Assembly: GCF_009711715.1 (NCBI RefSeq)
Contig: NZ_VENF01000011.1
Location: 124,001-188,000, forward strand
Length of the DNA stretch: 64,000 nucleotides
Direction: 5' to 3'
From: Methylophaga sp.
Lineage (GTDB): Bacteria > Pseudomonadota > Gammaproteobacteria > Nitrosococcales > Methylophagaceae
Part shown: positions 28,748 through 38,863 of the stretch, in pieces
How positions within the stretch are numbered: position 1 is the stretch's first letter
Layout: each line of letters begins with the position of its first letter
Program-made: the position numbers and the translations under genes
Notes under the pieces: generated by a model
Seen by the model: the letters and a program-made list of their open reading frames with translations, nothing else
Told to the model about the DNA's origin: nothing
The model's database searches: none

Positions 28748-31336
28748 TTACTCTTCTGCTGTTGTTGCTGTGTCTTCGTCATCACCCACCGGCAGTTCGG
28801 CATCTTCTTCATCTTCAATCACCCGTTCCACACCGACCAGTTTTTCATCGTTGCTGAGGTTGATAAGACGCACGCCCTGGGTGTTACGGCCAACCAGTGA
28901 TACATCCTTAACCGGCGTACGTACCAGCGTACCGCCGTTGGTGATCAACATGATCTGATCTTCGTCGCGGACCTGTACCGCACCTACAACGCTACCGTTC
29001 CGGGCGGAAGTCTGAATCGAAATAATACCCTGGCCGCCACGTCCCTGAACCCGGTATTCAGCCAGATCGGTTCGTTTACCGTAACCAAACTCGGTCGCAG
29101 TCAGAATGGCACCTTCTTCCTGGGCAATGATGAGCGCAATAATGCGTTCATCTTCAGCAATCCGCATACCACGGACACCACGGGAAACACGCCCCATAGA
29201 CCGTACATCAGTCTCAGGAAAACGGATGACCTTACCGGCAGAGCTGAACAGCATCACATCGGAGTGACCGTCAGTTACTGCCACATCGACCAGTCGGTCA
29301 TCCTCTTTCAGATCGACAGCGATAATGCCGCTTGAACGTGGTCGTGAATAATCCACCAGCGGGGTTTTCTTCACAGTACCGGAAGCGGTGGCCATAAAGA
29401 TAAACTTGTCGGCTTCGTACTCGCGGATTGGCAGAACGGCATTGATGCGTTCACCTTCTTCCAGCGGCAGCAGGTTGATGATAGGTTTACCCCGCGCCGT
29501 GCGGCCACCCTGAGGCAATTCATAGACTTTTTTCCAGTAGACCTTACCGAAACTGGAGAAGCACAGCAGTGTGTCATGGGTATTAGCTACAAACAGATGC
29601 TCGACGAAGTCTTCATCTTTCATTCCCGTCGCGGCTTTACCCTTGCCACCCCGTTTCTGTGCCTGATAAGTATCAAGCTGGGTGGTTTTGGCATAGCCGG
29701 CGTGCGACAAGGTGACCACCATTTCTTCTTCGCTGATCAGATCTTCCAGCGTCAGATCCAGATGATTAGCCAGAATTTCGGTACGGCGCTCATCACCGTA
29801 TTCGTCTCTGACCGCAATCAGTTCATCACGAATTACCGCCATCAAATTATCCGGATCGCTGAGAATAGCGAGTAGTTCGGCAATCAGGCTCAGCACTTCA
29901 CGATATTCATCGAGGATTTTGTCCTGCTCCAGCCCCGTCAGGCGATGCAGGCGCATGTCCAGAATCGCCTGGGCCTGGGCCGGTGACAGGTAATACAGGC
30001 CGTCAACCAGTCCCAGCTCGGCAGGTAAATCTTCTGGTCGGGAGGCTTCAGCACCGGCAGCGCCGAGCATTTCCTGAATCAGATCGGATGCCCAGCCCTT
30101 GGCAACCAGTGCCTGCTTGGCTTCAGCCGGATTCGGTGAAGACTTGATGAGTTCAATCACTTCATCAATATTGGCCAGTGCAGTCGCCAGCCCTTCCAGA
30201 ATATGGGCACGTTCACGGGCTTTACGCAGGTCATAGATAGAACGACGCGTCACCACTTCACGACGGTGACGAATGAACGCCTGTAAAACTTCTTTCAGAT
30301 TCAGTGTGCGCGGCTGACCATCAACAATCGCGACCATGTTGATGCCGAACACCGTCTGCATCTGGGTCTGCTGATAGAGATTGTTAAGGATAACTTCGGG
30401 CACCTCACCGCGCTTAAGCACGATAACCATGCGCATGCCTTCCTTATCGGACTCATCACGCAGGGCTGAAATACCCTCGATCTTCTTGTCTTTGACCAGC
30501 TCGGCAATTTTTTCCAGCAGGCGGGCTTTATTGACCTGGTAGGGCAGTTCATTAACAACAATGCTCTGCTGACCGGTCGCTTCATTAGTTTCAATATCGG
30601 CACGGGCACGGATATGAACCCGGCCACGTCCGGTAGCATAGGCTTCTGCAATACCACGGGCACCGTTGATAATGGCTGAAGTCGGGAAGTCCGGGCCTGG
30701 AATATATTCCATCAGCTCTGGAATGCCGATAGCCGGATCATCAATCATCGCGATCGCCGCATTAAGCACTTCCGTCAGGTTATGTGGCGGAATATTGGTC
30801 GCCATACCCACCGCAATACCGGAGGAACCGTTAACCAGCAGTGCAGGAATTTTGGTTGGCAGAACAGCCGGCTCGGTTTCCGACTCGTCGTAGTTGGGAA
30901 TGAAATCGACCGTTTCTTTTTCCAGATCGGCCAGCATTTCATGAGTGATTTTGGCCATGCGCACTTCGGTATAACGCATCGCCGCTGGTGAATCGCCATC
31001 CACCGAACCGAAGTTACCCTGGCCGTCGACCAGCATGTAACGCATCGAGAATGGTTGCGCCATCCGCACCATGGTGTCGTAGACAGCAGTATCACCATGC
31101 GGGTGATATTTACCGATAACGTCACCGACGATACGGGCAGACTTTTTATATGGGCTGTTCCAGCTATTACCCAATTCCCGCATTGCATAGAGAACCCGGC
31201 GGTGAACCGGTTTCAGACCATCGCGAACATCCGGCAGCGCCCGTCCTACGATTACGCTCATGGCATAATCGAGGTACGATTGCTTCATCTCGGTTTCGAT
31301 ACCTATCGAATCCAGTTCTAAGGCAATTTCACTCAT
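28748..31336 (-). CDS. gyrA: DNA gyrase subunit A
   Basis: The 862-residue catalytic subunit of gyrase. It has the breakage-reunion domain with the catalytic tyrosine in MRYTEVRM, and a C-terminal beta-pinwheel containing the GyrA box QRGGKG. The quinolone-determining loop reads HGDTAVYD: the position equivalent to E. coli Ser83 is Thr, as in wild-type Pseudomonas aeruginosa, while Asp87 is kept. The tail ends in an acidic stretch ([22 protein letters not shown] region). It heads the gyrA-serC-pheA-ispH-ABC series. Confidence 0.98.
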   Translation of the reverse strand: MSEIALELDSIGIETEMKQSYLDYAMSVIVGRALPDVRDGLKPVHRRVLYAMRELGNSWNSPYKKSARIVGDVIGKYHPHGDTAVYDTMVRMAQPFSMRYMLVDGQGNFGSVDGDSPAAMRYTEVRMAKITHEMLADLEKETVDFIPNYDESETEPAVLPTKIPALLVNGSSGIAVGMATNIPPHNLTEVLNAAIAMIDDPAIGIPELMEYIPGPDFPTSAIINGARGIAEAYATGRGRVHIRARADIETNEATGQQSIVVNELPYQVNKARLLEKIAELVKDKKIEGISALRDESDKEGMRMVIVLKRGEVPEVILNNLYQQTQMQTVFGINMVAIVDGQPRTLNLKEVLQAFIRHRREVVTRRSIYDLRKARERAHILEGLATALANIDEVIELIKSSPNPAEAKQALVAKGWASDLIQEMLGAAGAEASRPEDLPAELGLVDGLYYLSPAQAQAILDMRLHRLTGLEQDKILDEYREVLSLIAELLAILSDPDNLMAVIRDELIAVRDEYGDERRTEILANHLDLTLEDLISEEEMVVTLSHAGYAKTTQLDTYQAQKRGGKGKAATGMKDEDFVEHLFVANTHDTLLCFSSFGKVYWKKVYELPQGGRTARGKPIINLLPLEEGERINAVLPIREYEADKFIFMATASGTVKKTPLVDYSRPRSSGIIAVDLKEDDRLVDVAVTDGHSDVMLFSSAGKVIRFPETDVRSMGRVSRGVRGMRIAEDERIIALIIAQEEGAILTATEFGYGKRTDLAEYRVQGRGGQGIISIQTSARNGSVVGAVQVRDEDQIMLITNGGTLVRTPVKDVSLVGRNTQGVRLINLSNDEKLVGVERVIEDEEDAELPVGDDEDTATTAEE

Positions 31337-31443
31337 TGATTATTCGTCCAGTTAAAGCTTAGCTATCTGCAACAGGTGAACTTATCCACCAAAGCGTTAA
31401 TCCTACCACCAACGGCGATTTCCTGCACGCTAATCTCTAACTG

Positions 31444-32082
31444 CTACCTAGCATCGACTTTGGCAAAATAAGCGCTCAAATCCTGCTCCAAAGTCGCGAG
31501 AAGCTCCTCAAGCCCTTGTTTCCATCCTGTTACCACATTTCCCGGCGTGGTTTTTTCAATATCGACATCCACTCTAAGTCCGGTCTGGAACAGGTTTTTT
31601 TTGTCATCGGCTGAGGTCATGAAGAACTGCATCTCCAGCACGGCCTGGGGCGAATACTCAGGTCGTTTCTCACCATAAAGCGCCGTGACGGCTGATTCGA
31701 GCACCAGATCGGCTTCGACGGATTCATCTGTCACGACCTGGCTGAACATGCCTGATTTCTGCAGCCAGCGTTTGAGCTGGGCCGTGAACATCTCTTCCGG
31801 TTCGGTGAACAGCTCATGCGGTGGTTGTGCCTGGTATTCACTGTCGTTCACCCGGAATACGATGGTTTTGTCACGAAAATGCGGTACCACCCTGACCGGC
31901 TTGAGTAATAAAACCCGGTCCTGGGCAAATTCCTGGGCCACCACGCCGCGGTCCACATCCACCACATAATAGCGTGGCGTTTCGGATTCCTCATCGCCGC
32001 CACCCCAGCTGAAACAGGCACTGAGCAGCGTGGTCAGACTGAGCAGCAAGATGAGTTTGAAAACGGTTATCGGGGCTTTCAA
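31444..32082 (-). CDS. ABC-type transport auxiliary lipoprotein (PqiC/ABC_trans_aux type)
   Basis: A 212-residue protein with a lipoprotein signal peptide and lipobox LSAC at residue 23. After it come RYYVVDVDRG, VLLLKPVRVVPHFRDKTIVFR and a helical middle (EEMFTAQLKRWLQKSGMFSQVV), the pattern of lipoproteins that serve MCE/Pqi lipid-transport ABC systems. It probably sits on the inner leaflet of the outer membrane. The start is TTG at 32082, supported by an AGGAG ribosome site five bases upstream. No MCE or permease gene is adjacent, so its partner is unlinked or unknown. Confidence 0.7.
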   Translation of the reverse strand: MKAPITVFKLILLLSLTTLLSACFSWGGGDEESETPRYYVVDVDRGVVAQEFAQDRVLLLKPVRVVPHFRDKTIVFRVNDSEYQAQPPHELFTEPEEMFTAQLKRWLQKSGMFSQVVTDESVEADLVLESAVTALYGEKRPEYSPQAVLEMQFFMTSADDKKNLFQTGLRVDVDIEKTTPGNVVTGWKQGLEELLATLEQDLSAYFAKVDAR

Positions 32083-32141
32083 AATGACTCCTTATGGATG
32101 GCTGGTTTAAGACAGGCTAAAAACTTAAGCAACGCTGCCGA

Positions 32142-32147
32142 TATAAT
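32142..32147 (+). promoter_or_regulatory. Candidate -10 element of the apt-motY promoter
   Basis: A perfect TATAAT lies 35 bases before the apt ATG in the divergent apt/lipoprotein region. No convincing -35 hexamer is visible at the right distance, so confidence is modest. Confidence 0.4.
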
Positions 32148-32182
32148 AAACGGCCACTTCGACCAGACTCAATGCATGCCTG

Positions 32183-32701
32183 ATGGAAACTTTGAAAAAC
32201 AAAATTCGAGATATTGTCGACTTTCCCAAGCCTGGCGTGGTGTTCAAAGATATCACACCGTTGGTCAAGGACCCGGCTACATTAAAAGAATGTATTGCGG
32301 CGCTGATTGCTCCCTACCATAAGGAGAACATTACCGCCGTGGCCGGTATGGAAGCCCGCGGATTTATATTCGGTTCTCTCGCCGCCTGGGAACTGGGTGT
32401 CGGATTCATTCCGCTACGCAAGCCGGGCAAGCTGCCTTACGACGTTCAACGCGTGGATTATGATCTGGAATATGGCAATGCTTCGCTGGAAGCCCATATC
32501 GACGCCATCAGCCCCGGCGACCGAATTCTGCTGATTGACGATGTACTGGCTACCGGTGGCACCGCAAGAGCCAGCTGTGAACTGGTGGAAATGCTGGGTG
32601 GTGAAGTCATCGCCTGTGCCTTTGTGATGGAACTTGGCTTTCTCGGCGGTCGCGAACAGCTCGGCCAATATCCTCTGCACTCACTGATTCAATACCAATG
32701 A
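32183..32701 (+). CDS. apt: Adenine phosphoribosyltransferase
   Basis: Salvages adenine to AMP using PRPP. It has 172 residues, with the N-terminal family block FPKPGVVFKDITPLVKD and the PRPP-binding motif ILLIDDVLATGGTA near residue 115. The ATG at 32183 gives the expected N-terminus, although another ATG lies just upstream. Its stop overlaps the next gene by four bases (ATGA). Confidence 0.97.
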   Translation: METLKNKIRDIVDFPKPGVVFKDITPLVKDPATLKECIAALIAPYHKENITAVAGMEARGFIFGSLAAWELGVGFIPLRKPGKLPYDVQRVDYDLEYGNASLEAHIDAISPGDRILLIDDVLATGGTARASCELVEMLGGEVIACAFVMELGFLGGREQLGQYPLHSLIQYQ

Positions 32702-33546
32702 AAAAATTCCTGCTGCTACTGACCTGTCTCTTATCCCAGTCTTTGCTCGCCGAACAGTTTCAGGCACCGGTCACCGACACGCGCTGGCAGGTGGTGGAAT
32801 CACCGCTGGAATGTTCTCTGACCCAGGCTATTCCGGGCTATGGCGAAGCCGGCTTTTATCGCCGCAACGGCTCTTCGCTGCAACTCACCTTTAATACGCA
32901 CTCACAACCTGCCGAGCAGAACCAGGTGCAGTTCCTGGTAGCCCCGGCGCCATGGCAGAACAGCGATGAAACCCAGACACTGACAAGCTTGCCAACTAAA
33001 GCAGGTCAGACCCGCTTTCAGGTTGAAGGCAATGTGGCTCTGGAAGCGCTGGCCCAGTTGCAGGAGGGCCGTTTTCCTCTGATTGAATACCGCTCGCAGT
33101 CATTTTCAAAAAACATCAGGGTGATGTTATCGACGATCCGGCTTAATGATTCCCTGCCCGCTTTCCAGCAATGTTTGCAAAACCTGCATCCGGATAGCTT
33201 TGAAGAAATCAGCAAGCTCACGGTCTATTTCCCGCTGGGCAAAGCCACGCTGGATGCTGCCAGCAAAAAAGCGCTTAACCGTCTGGCGGATTATGTGAAG
33301 CTGGATGACAGCATCCGCCAAATCCGTATCAGCAGTCATACTGACAATTACGGCCGCAAGAGAGTCAATGAACCGCTTTCAGACGCACGGGCGCATGCGG
33401 TCAAAACCTATCTTCTGAAGGAACATGAACTCCCGGCTGAGCTGATCCGCGTGCAGTCATTTATTGACCACAAACCGGCTGCCAGCAACAAGACCGTCGA
33501 GGGCCGGGCCAGAAACCGCCGGGCCGAGATTACGCTGCTCCGCTGA
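32698..33546 (+). CDS. motY: MotY-like flagellar motor protein with an OmpA C-terminal domain
   Basis: A 282-residue secreted protein: signal peptide (cleavage after SLLAE region), a beta-rich N-terminal domain typical of MotY (RWQVVESPLECSLTQAIPGYG), and a peptidoglycan-binding OmpA-like domain from about 170 (VYFPLGKATLD, then RISSHTDNYGRKRVNEPLSD). MotY forms the T-ring around sodium-driven polar flagellar motors, so it implies a Na+ motor. It is translationally coupled to apt, with no flagellar genes nearby, which is common for motY. A paralog of the OmpA/SprF kind is possible but less likely. Confidence 0.85.
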   Translation: MKKFLLLLTCLLSQSLLAEQFQAPVTDTRWQVVESPLECSLTQAIPGYGEAGFYRRNGSSLQLTFNTHSQPAEQNQVQFLVAPAPWQNSDETQTLTSLPTKAGQTRFQVEGNVALEALAQLQEGRFPLIEYRSQSFSKNIRVMLSTIRLNDSLPAFQQCLQNLHPDSFEEISKLTVYFPLGKATLDAASKKALNRLADYVKLDDSIRQIRISSHTDNYGRKRVNEPLSDARAHAVKTYLLKEHELPAELIRVQSFIDHKPAASNKTVEGRARNRRAEITLLR

Positions 33547-33627
33547 GCCTTACCCCTTCCCGCTGAAGGCATTTAATGTCACCATTGCAGACTGTTTTAA
33601 CTATGCTCGGATGAGCCAGGGTAAGGA

Positions 33628-35505
33628 ATGAATCAGGAAGCCGTCGTCGCGCTATCAGTCATCGGAATCGTCGCCATCCTCTGTCAGTGGTTTGCCTGGT
33701 GGATAAAACTCCCTGCGATTGTTTTCCTGCTGATTGCCGGCATCGTGCTGGGTCCTTTAACCGGCTGGCTCAATCCTGAAGCGCTGTTCGGTGATCTTCT
33801 GTTTCCGATGGTCTCGCTCGCCGTGGCCGTGATTCTGTTTGAAGGGAGTCTGACCCTCAAATTCGAGGACATACGCGGGCTGCAGCGTGTGGTCCGCAAT
33901 ATTCTCACTGTCGGTGTACTGATTACCTGGAGCCTGATTGCGGTCGCAACCCACCTGTTGCTGGACTTTTCCTGGGGTTTATCGATCCTGTTCGGTGCGA
34001 TCATGGTTGTGACCGGTCCGACGGTGATTGTGCCCATGCTCCGCACCGTGCGGCCTAATGCCAAAATCTCCAATATCCTGCGCTGGGAAGGCATTGTTAT
34101 TGACCCTCTGGGTGCCATTCTCGCGGTACTGGTTTTTGAAGTACTGCTGTCTATCCAGCTGCAGGGTCACGTGTCGATCGGCCATACGCTTTACATGTTT
34201 GGCAAGACCATTGCTGTCGGTGTTGTCATTGGTGCCGTCGCAGGCTATCTGTTTGGCATTGTACTGCGCCGTCACTGGCTGCCTGAATATCTGCATAACG
34301 TCAGCACCCTGGCACTGGTATTCGGTACTTTTGCCATTTCCAATGAAATCTCTGAAGAATCCGGCCTGCTGACCGTCACCATTCTCGGGATCTGGCTCGC
34401 CAATATGAAAAACGTGTCGGTGGAGAATATTCTCGACTTCAAGGAAGACCTGAGTATTCTGCTGATTTCCGGCCTGTTTATATTGCTGGCGGCACGACTC
34501 AACTTCGCCTCATTTGAGCAACTGGGCATGGGGGCGGTACTGCTGTTCCTCTTCATTCAGTTTATCGCCCGCCCGGTAAAAGTTTTTCTGTCGACAATCG
34601 GCTCGGATCTGAGCTGGCAGGAAAAAACCATGATCAGCTGGATCGGGCCCCGCGGTATTGTTGCAGCGGCGGTCACCGCCCTGTTTGCACTGCGTCTGCA
34701 GGACATCGGTATGGAAAACGCCGAACTGCTGGTACCACTGGCTTTTGCCATCATCATCGGTACCGTACTGGTACAGGGCTCCACGGCAAAATTTATTGCC
34801 AAGCGTTTGGGCGTTGCCGAACCGGAAGACAGCGGCTTTCTGATTGTGGGGGCGAATCTGGTGGCACGAACAGTGGCTAAGGCCCTGAATGAGAATGGCT
34901 TCAGAACCCGCCTCACCGATGGCAGCTGGACCAATGTCAAAGCAGCCCGGATGAGTGGTCTCGATACTTATTACGGTAATGCCGTCTCAGAGCATGCTGA
35001 CCGGCATCTGGATCTGATTGGACTGGGCCAGGTTCTGGCGCTGACACCGCAAAGTGAGCTTAATGCCCTGGCTGGTATGCGCTACAAAGCGGAATTTGGC
35101 AGTAATCAGGTTTACTTTCTCTCTACCGAGAAAGAAAAAGATAAAGAACGTAATGAAGCTAAATCACGCAAGGCTATAAGCCACGATTCACATACCCTGT
35201 TTGGCAATGAAATCACCTATGCCAAGCTGGCCAGCCTGATTTCGCGTGGCGCTAAAATCAAACAGACCAAGCTGACTGAAAACTTCAGCTTTGAAGATTA
35301 TCTGCAACAGCATGGTCGTCGTGTGACCCCCCTGTTTGCATTTAACCCGCGTAAGCGTTTGCGCTTCTTCACGGCAGCGGAATCACCCTCTCCGGAAACC
35401 GGCTGGACCGTCGTCTCTTTGGTTCAGGATGATAGCGACCCGGCACAAACCGAGGGACCGACGAATGAGAATGGCAACCTGGACGAAAATCGTCTGCCAA
35501 GCTGA
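33628..35505 (+). CDS. CPA1-family Na+(K+)/H+ antiporter with C-terminal RCK-like domain
   Basis: A 625-residue inner-membrane antiporter. Residues 1-400 contain about twelve membrane helices with NhaP-like segments (VVTGPTVIVPMLRTVRPN near 130, SWIGPRGIVAAAVTALFA near 340). Residues from about 407 form a TrkA-N/RCK-type nucleotide-binding fold (FLIVGANLVARTVAKALNENG), then a variable charged tail. The NAD-binding domain suggests gating by nucleotide or redox state. It is preceded by a GTAAGGA ribosome site. With NhaA at 48700 it fits a saline habitat. Confidence 0.88.
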   Translation: MNQEAVVALSVIGIVAILCQWFAWWIKLPAIVFLLIAGIVLGPLTGWLNPEALFGDLLFPMVSLAVAVILFEGSLTLKFEDIRGLQRVVRNILTVGVLITWSLIAVATHLLLDFSWGLSILFGAIMVVTGPTVIVPMLRTVRPNAKISNILRWEGIVIDPLGAILAVLVFEVLLSIQLQGHVSIGHTLYMFGKTIAVGVVIGAVAGYLFGIVLRRHWLPEYLHNVSTLALVFGTFAISNEISEESGLLTVTILGIWLANMKNVSVENILDFKEDLSILLISGLFILLAARLNFASFEQLGMGAVLLFLFIQFIARPVKVFLSTIGSDLSWQEKTMISWIGPRGIVAAAVTALFALRLQDIGMENAELLVPLAFAIIIGTVLVQGSTAKFIAKRLGVAEPEDSGFLIVGANLVARTVAKALNENGFRTRLTDGSWTNVKAARMSGLDTYYGNAVSEHADRHLDLIGLGQVLALTPQSELNALAGMRYKAEFGSNQVYFLSTEKEKDKERNEAKSRKAISHDSHTLFGNEITYAKLASLISRGAKIKQTKLTENFSFEDYLQQHGRRVTPLFAFNPRKRLRFFTAAESPSPETGWTVVSLVQDDSDPAQTEGPTNENGNLDENRLPS

Positions 35506-35571
35506 TTAAAAGTAAAGCAATGCTAGCTGTGTCCGATAACCCTACCGGACACAGGCAGGACAAATACCGTA

Positions 35572-36261
35572 ATGGCAGAAAACAGCGCAGACGATATTCT
35601 TGAAGAAGGCTCAGGCGAAGAACCCCAGGCTAAAAAGAAAGGGCTATCAACCGCTTTGCTGATTAAAATTGCTGCCGGTCTCGGGGTGGTGCTGATTGCC
35701 CTGATTGTCAGCTTCTTTTTCCTGTCTCAATCGGCCGATGTGGATACTGAAGACACGGAACAAACCACGCAGAGTGAATCGGAAGCTGAAGCAGCGCCGA
35801 CCGAATCAGAGACCGAAAGCAGCAACACAGAAGACACGATCGTCTTGCCTGAGGTCCCCTCAGACGAAACCGCTGAAGAACCCAGCGCGGATAATGCCAG
35901 TGAGTTCAACCCGGCCGTGGGCCTGGCGGCGACAGGTGCGTCAGCCGTGAGCTCACCGGTGACACAGCCGACGACAAAAATTCTGTCTGAACTGGTTGCT
36001 TTACAGCAGCAAATGGCCGGTCTGCAGGAAGAAAATCAGATGCTCATCAAACGGGTTGAAGCACTGGCAAAAGAAAATGAAGCCTTAAAATCCAAAACCC
36101 GGCAAATCGATAATACTAATCCCGATGCCATCATTAATGACGAGCAGCTGGTCAACAGCGATGATATTCCGCTTTACTACCGGGAAAGCGGATCAGGCGC
36201 CCCCCAGCCGGAACTGGAACCCAAATGGGGCGACTTTGACGAATACGGCAGCGACAGCTGA
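35572..36261 (+). CDS. Hypothetical single-span membrane protein with acidic linker and coiled coil
   Basis: A 229-residue protein I cannot assign to a family. The order is a short cytoplasmic N-terminus with KKK, one membrane helix (about 27-50), a long Glu/Ser/Thr-rich disordered stretch (55-115), a coiled coil (about 135-185: LVALQQQMAGLQEENQMLIK), and an acidic tail. The layout suggests an envelope-anchored protein projecting a coiled coil into the periplasm. It follows the antiporter by 66 bp and converges on thiDE with a single base between the stops. Confidence 0.6.
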   Translation: MAENSADDILEEGSGEEPQAKKKGLSTALLIKIAAGLGVVLIALIVSFFFLSQSADVDTEDTEQTTQSESEAEAAPTESETESSNTEDTIVLPEVPSDETAEEPSADNASEFNPAVGLAATGASAVSSPVTQPTTKILSELVALQQQMAGLQEENQMLIKRVEALAKENEALKSKTRQIDNTNPDAIINDEQLVNSDDIPLYYRESGSGAPQPELEPKWGDFDEYGSDS

Positions 36262-36262
36262 G

Positions 36263-37711
36263 TTATTGCCACAGCGACAGCAGTTCCTGCGTCGCGGCAC
36301 GGTAATCCTCGGCTAGGGTAATGGCGGTAATCATCGCCACGGAGCCAACGCCGGTAGCTTGTAATTCACGCGCACGTTCATGATTAATGCCGCCAATCGC
36401 CACGACCGGATAGCGATCAGACAAAATATCCACCCACTGTTGCAGACGCTCAATGCCCTGCGGTGAAAATGGCATTTGTTTGCTGGTTGTTTCATAAATC
36501 GGTCCCAGCGCGATATAACTCGGATTTACAGCCAAAGCCCGTGCCAGTTCCCAGTAGGAATGCGTTGAAATCCCCAGTCTCAGACCAGCCTCGGCAATTG
36601 TCTGCAAATTGGCATCATGCAGATCTTCCTGCCCCAGGTGCACGCCATATGCACCGGCCTCAATCGCCAGCTGCCAGTGATCATTCACAAAAAAGCAGAC
36701 CTGATTGCCATTCAGATGCGACAGCGCCTGCTTAATTTCCCGCCAGGTTTCGGTCTCGTTGCGGTCTTTCACCCGCAGCTGAATGGTCTGAATGCCCTCA
36801 TCCACCAGCTTTTTAATCCACTCATTGCTATCTACTACCGGATAAATACCCAGCCGCTGCGGGCAGGCTGGAAATTCAAACTGTTTGCCAATCAGCGCCG
36901 ACTGGTAACAAAGCCTGGGGATATCTTCCAGCTTCATCGGCTCACGGCTGTGGGTAATGACCTGATAAGGCCCGGCTTTTTCGGATAATCGAATACCTCG
37001 GGAGACATAGGCCTTGGCCAGCACCACCGCATCACGGATATCCTGACCACTCGCCAGATGGGCTGCGATCGATGAAGCCATCACACAGCCCGTACCGCGC
37101 ACTTGCTTATCCCGTTTTTCCTGGTAGCAATAAAATCCGGTCTCTTCAAAAACAAAATAGTCACTGGCAAATTGGCTATCACTGTGGCCGCCTTTTACCA
37201 GGCAAGCATGGAGACCGGCTTTACGAAGCTCATCAGCACCCTGTTCAGGTTCTTTCACTCCGACCAACAAGTTCAGTTCCGGCAGATTCGGTGTCAGCAA
37301 AGTCACGCGAGGCAACAGCGCTGTAGAAATATAGTCCTGGACTTCAGCGGCTACCTGCTCACCACCACTGCTACTGGCCAGCACCGGGTCCAGCACGACG
37401 GGAATACCTTCGAGCTGCTGCAGAATCTGTTTAATGCATTCAGCAATCGCGAGATTGGGAATCAAGCCGATTTTGACGGCGGCAATATCAAAATCGGCCC
37501 TGCAGTTTTCAAACTGGGCCAGCAATTTTTCCGGGCTGACTGCACCGAGTTCAGTCAAGCCTTCAGAAGTCTGCTCGGTCATCCCGGTAATCAAAGGCAA
37601 TGCATGACAGTCGTGATGCTTTACCGTCGCGATATCGGCCGCGATGCCGGCGCAGCCCTGCGGGTCCAGGCCACCGATGAGTAATACTGCAGGTTTGGTT
37701 TCAGTTGTCAT
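36263..37711 (-). CDS. thiDE: Fused HMP(-P) kinase and thiamine-phosphate synthase (ThiD-ThiE)
   Basis: A 482-residue fusion. Residues 1-255 are the ribokinase-type ThiD kinase (GGLDPQGCAGIAADI; VLDPVLASSSG; VRGTGCVMASSIAA), which phosphorylates hydroxymethylpyrimidine. Residues about 285-482 are ThiE (GIYPVVDSNEWI; VFFVNDHWQLAI-type; GVHLGQEDL; ALGPIYETTSKQ), which joins HMP-PP with thiazole phosphate. It is the last gene of the thi cluster, separated from thiG by a 138-bp gap holding a palindromic repeat. The fusion explains the absence of separate thiD and thiE genes here. Confidence 0.95.
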   Translation of the reverse strand: MTTETKPAVLLIGGLDPQGCAGIAADIATVKHHDCHALPLITGMTEQTSEGLTELGAVSPEKLLAQFENCRADFDIAAVKIGLIPNLAIAECIKQILQQLEGIPVVLDPVLASSSGGEQVAAEVQDYISTALLPRVTLLTPNLPELNLLVGVKEPEQGADELRKAGLHACLVKGGHSDSQFASDYFVFEETGFYCYQEKRDKQVRGTGCVMASSIAAHLASGQDIRDAVVLAKAYVSRGIRLSEKAGPYQVITHSREPMKLEDIPRLCYQSALIGKQFEFPACPQRLGIYPVVDSNEWIKKLVDEGIQTIQLRVKDRNETETWREIKQALSHLNGNQVCFFVNDHWQLAIEAGAYGVHLGQEDLHDANLQTIAEAGLRLGISTHSYWELARALAVNPSYIALGPIYETTSKQMPFSPQGIERLQQWVDILSDRYPVVAIGGINHERARELQATGVGSVAMITAITLAEDYRAATQELLSLWQ

Positions 37712-37753
37712 TGACCGTTTATCTGTAAATGCGTGTTGTTATAAAAAAGATTT

Positions 37754-37834
37754 GTCATCGCGAGGCCGATAGGCCGCAGCCCTGAAAAATGCAGCGGACT
37801 GGATTGCTTCGCCGTCACCTCCTCACAATGACGG
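37754..37834. repeat. Palindromic intergenic repeat between thiG and thiDE
   Basis: An 81-bp element with terminal inverted arms GTCATCGCGAGG (37754-37765) and CCTCACAATGAC (37821-37832), 10 of 12 paired. It carries the internal phrase TGGATTGCTTCGCCGTCACC. This wording matches a class of dispersed palindromic repeats seen in many bacterial chromosomes. It would form a long hairpin in the thi mRNA and could attenuate thiDE. Confidence 0.6.
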
Positions 37835-37849
37835 TTTCCGCTCAGTCTT

Positions 37850-38644
37850 CTAACCCTGTTGCCAGATCGGCTGATCCAAAGTCGGTGTACTGGGCTTGGC
37901 ATTATCCCGTTTAGGCATAATCCCGGCCTCATAGGCCAGACGGCCGGCATTAATCGCATCAGCAAAAGCATAGGCCATGGTTTCCGGCTCCAAGGCTTCG
38001 GCAATGGCGGTGTTCAGGAGAATACCGTCAAAACCCAGCTCCATGGCCTGCACCGCATCGGAGGGTTTACCGATACCGGCATCGACCAGCAAGGTCAGCT
38101 CGGGCAGACGTTCACGCAATGTTTTCAAGGCATAGGGATTCAGCAAACCCTGACCGGTACCAATCGGTGCGCCCCAGGGCATCAGCACTTCACAACCGAG
38201 ATCTGCCAGTTTCTGACACAGCACCAGATCGTCGGTAGTGTAAGGAAAGACCTTAAAACCATCTTCAATCAGAATTCTGGTGGCTTCCACCAGTGCAAAG
38301 GGATCAGGTTGCAGGTTGTAGCTGTCACCCATCACTTCCAGCTTTACCCAGTCGGTGCCAAACAGCTCACGCGCCATGTGAGCCGTTTTGACCGCTTCCT
38401 TGACGCTGTAGCAGCCGGCGGTATTGGGCAGCAGATGACAGTTCAGTTCTTCAATCATCTGCCAGAACTGTTCACCACTATGGGCCTGGTTGGCAGACTG
38501 ACGGCGCAGAGAAACGGTAATGACCTCGGCCCGTGAGGCACGAATCGCATCGACCATGACTTTGGGCGAGGGATACAGGGCGGTGCCGATAAACAGACGG
38601 CTGCCAAGTTCCTGTCCGTAGACTGTCCAGTTGGATGCTTTCAT
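37850..38644 (-). CDS. thiG: Thiazole synthase
   Basis: Forms the thiazole phosphate ring of thiamine from deoxyxylulose 5-phosphate, the ThiS thiocarboxylate and dehydroglycine (from ThiO). It has 264 residues in a TIM-barrel fold, with KLEVMGD carrying the Schiff-base lysine, [12 protein letters not shown], and [18 protein letters not shown] for phosphate binding. It begins six bases after thiS, in the order thiO-thiS-thiG, which fits the aerobic (ThiO) route. Confidence 0.97.
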   Translation of the reverse strand: MKASNWTVYGQELGSRLFIGTALYPSPKVMVDAIRASRAEVITVSLRRQSANQAHSGEQFWQMIEELNCHLLPNTAGCYSVKEAVKTAHMARELFGTDWVKLEVMGDSYNLQPDPFALVEATRILIEDGFKVFPYTTDDLVLCQKLADLGCEVLMPWGAPIGTGQGLLNPYALKTLRERLPELTLLVDAGIGKPSDAVQAMELGFDGILLNTAIAEALEPETMAYAFADAINAGRLAYEAGIMPKRDNAKPSTPTLDQPIWQQG

Positions 38645-38650
38645 GTGTGT

Positions 38651-38863
38651 TTAACCTCCACTAATCGGAGACATAATTTCAATCTGATCGCCGGCCTGGA
38701 TAGCATGCTGATCCCAGTTGGATTTGGGCACGACTTCATCATTGATGACGACGATAAACCGCCCACCGACGGCCTGACTTTCAAGAAAAGCCGAGACCGT
38801 CTGTGTCTGATCAATCGACAGCGGTTCACCGTTAAACTGAATCTGTTGCTGATTAGATGTCAT
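38651..38863 (-). CDS. thiS: Sulfur carrier protein ThiS
   Basis: A 70-residue ubiquitin-like protein ending in the required Gly-Gly (PISGG), the site of adenylation and thiocarboxylation. It overlaps the thiO 3' end by 11 bases and precedes thiG by six, so the three are translated together. No thiF is adjacent, so activation must come from an unlinked ThiF or MoeB. Confidence 0.95.
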   Translation of the reverse strand: MTSNQQQIQFNGEPLSIDQTQTVSAFLESQAVGGRFIVVINDEVVPKSNWDQHAIQAGDQIEIMSPISGG

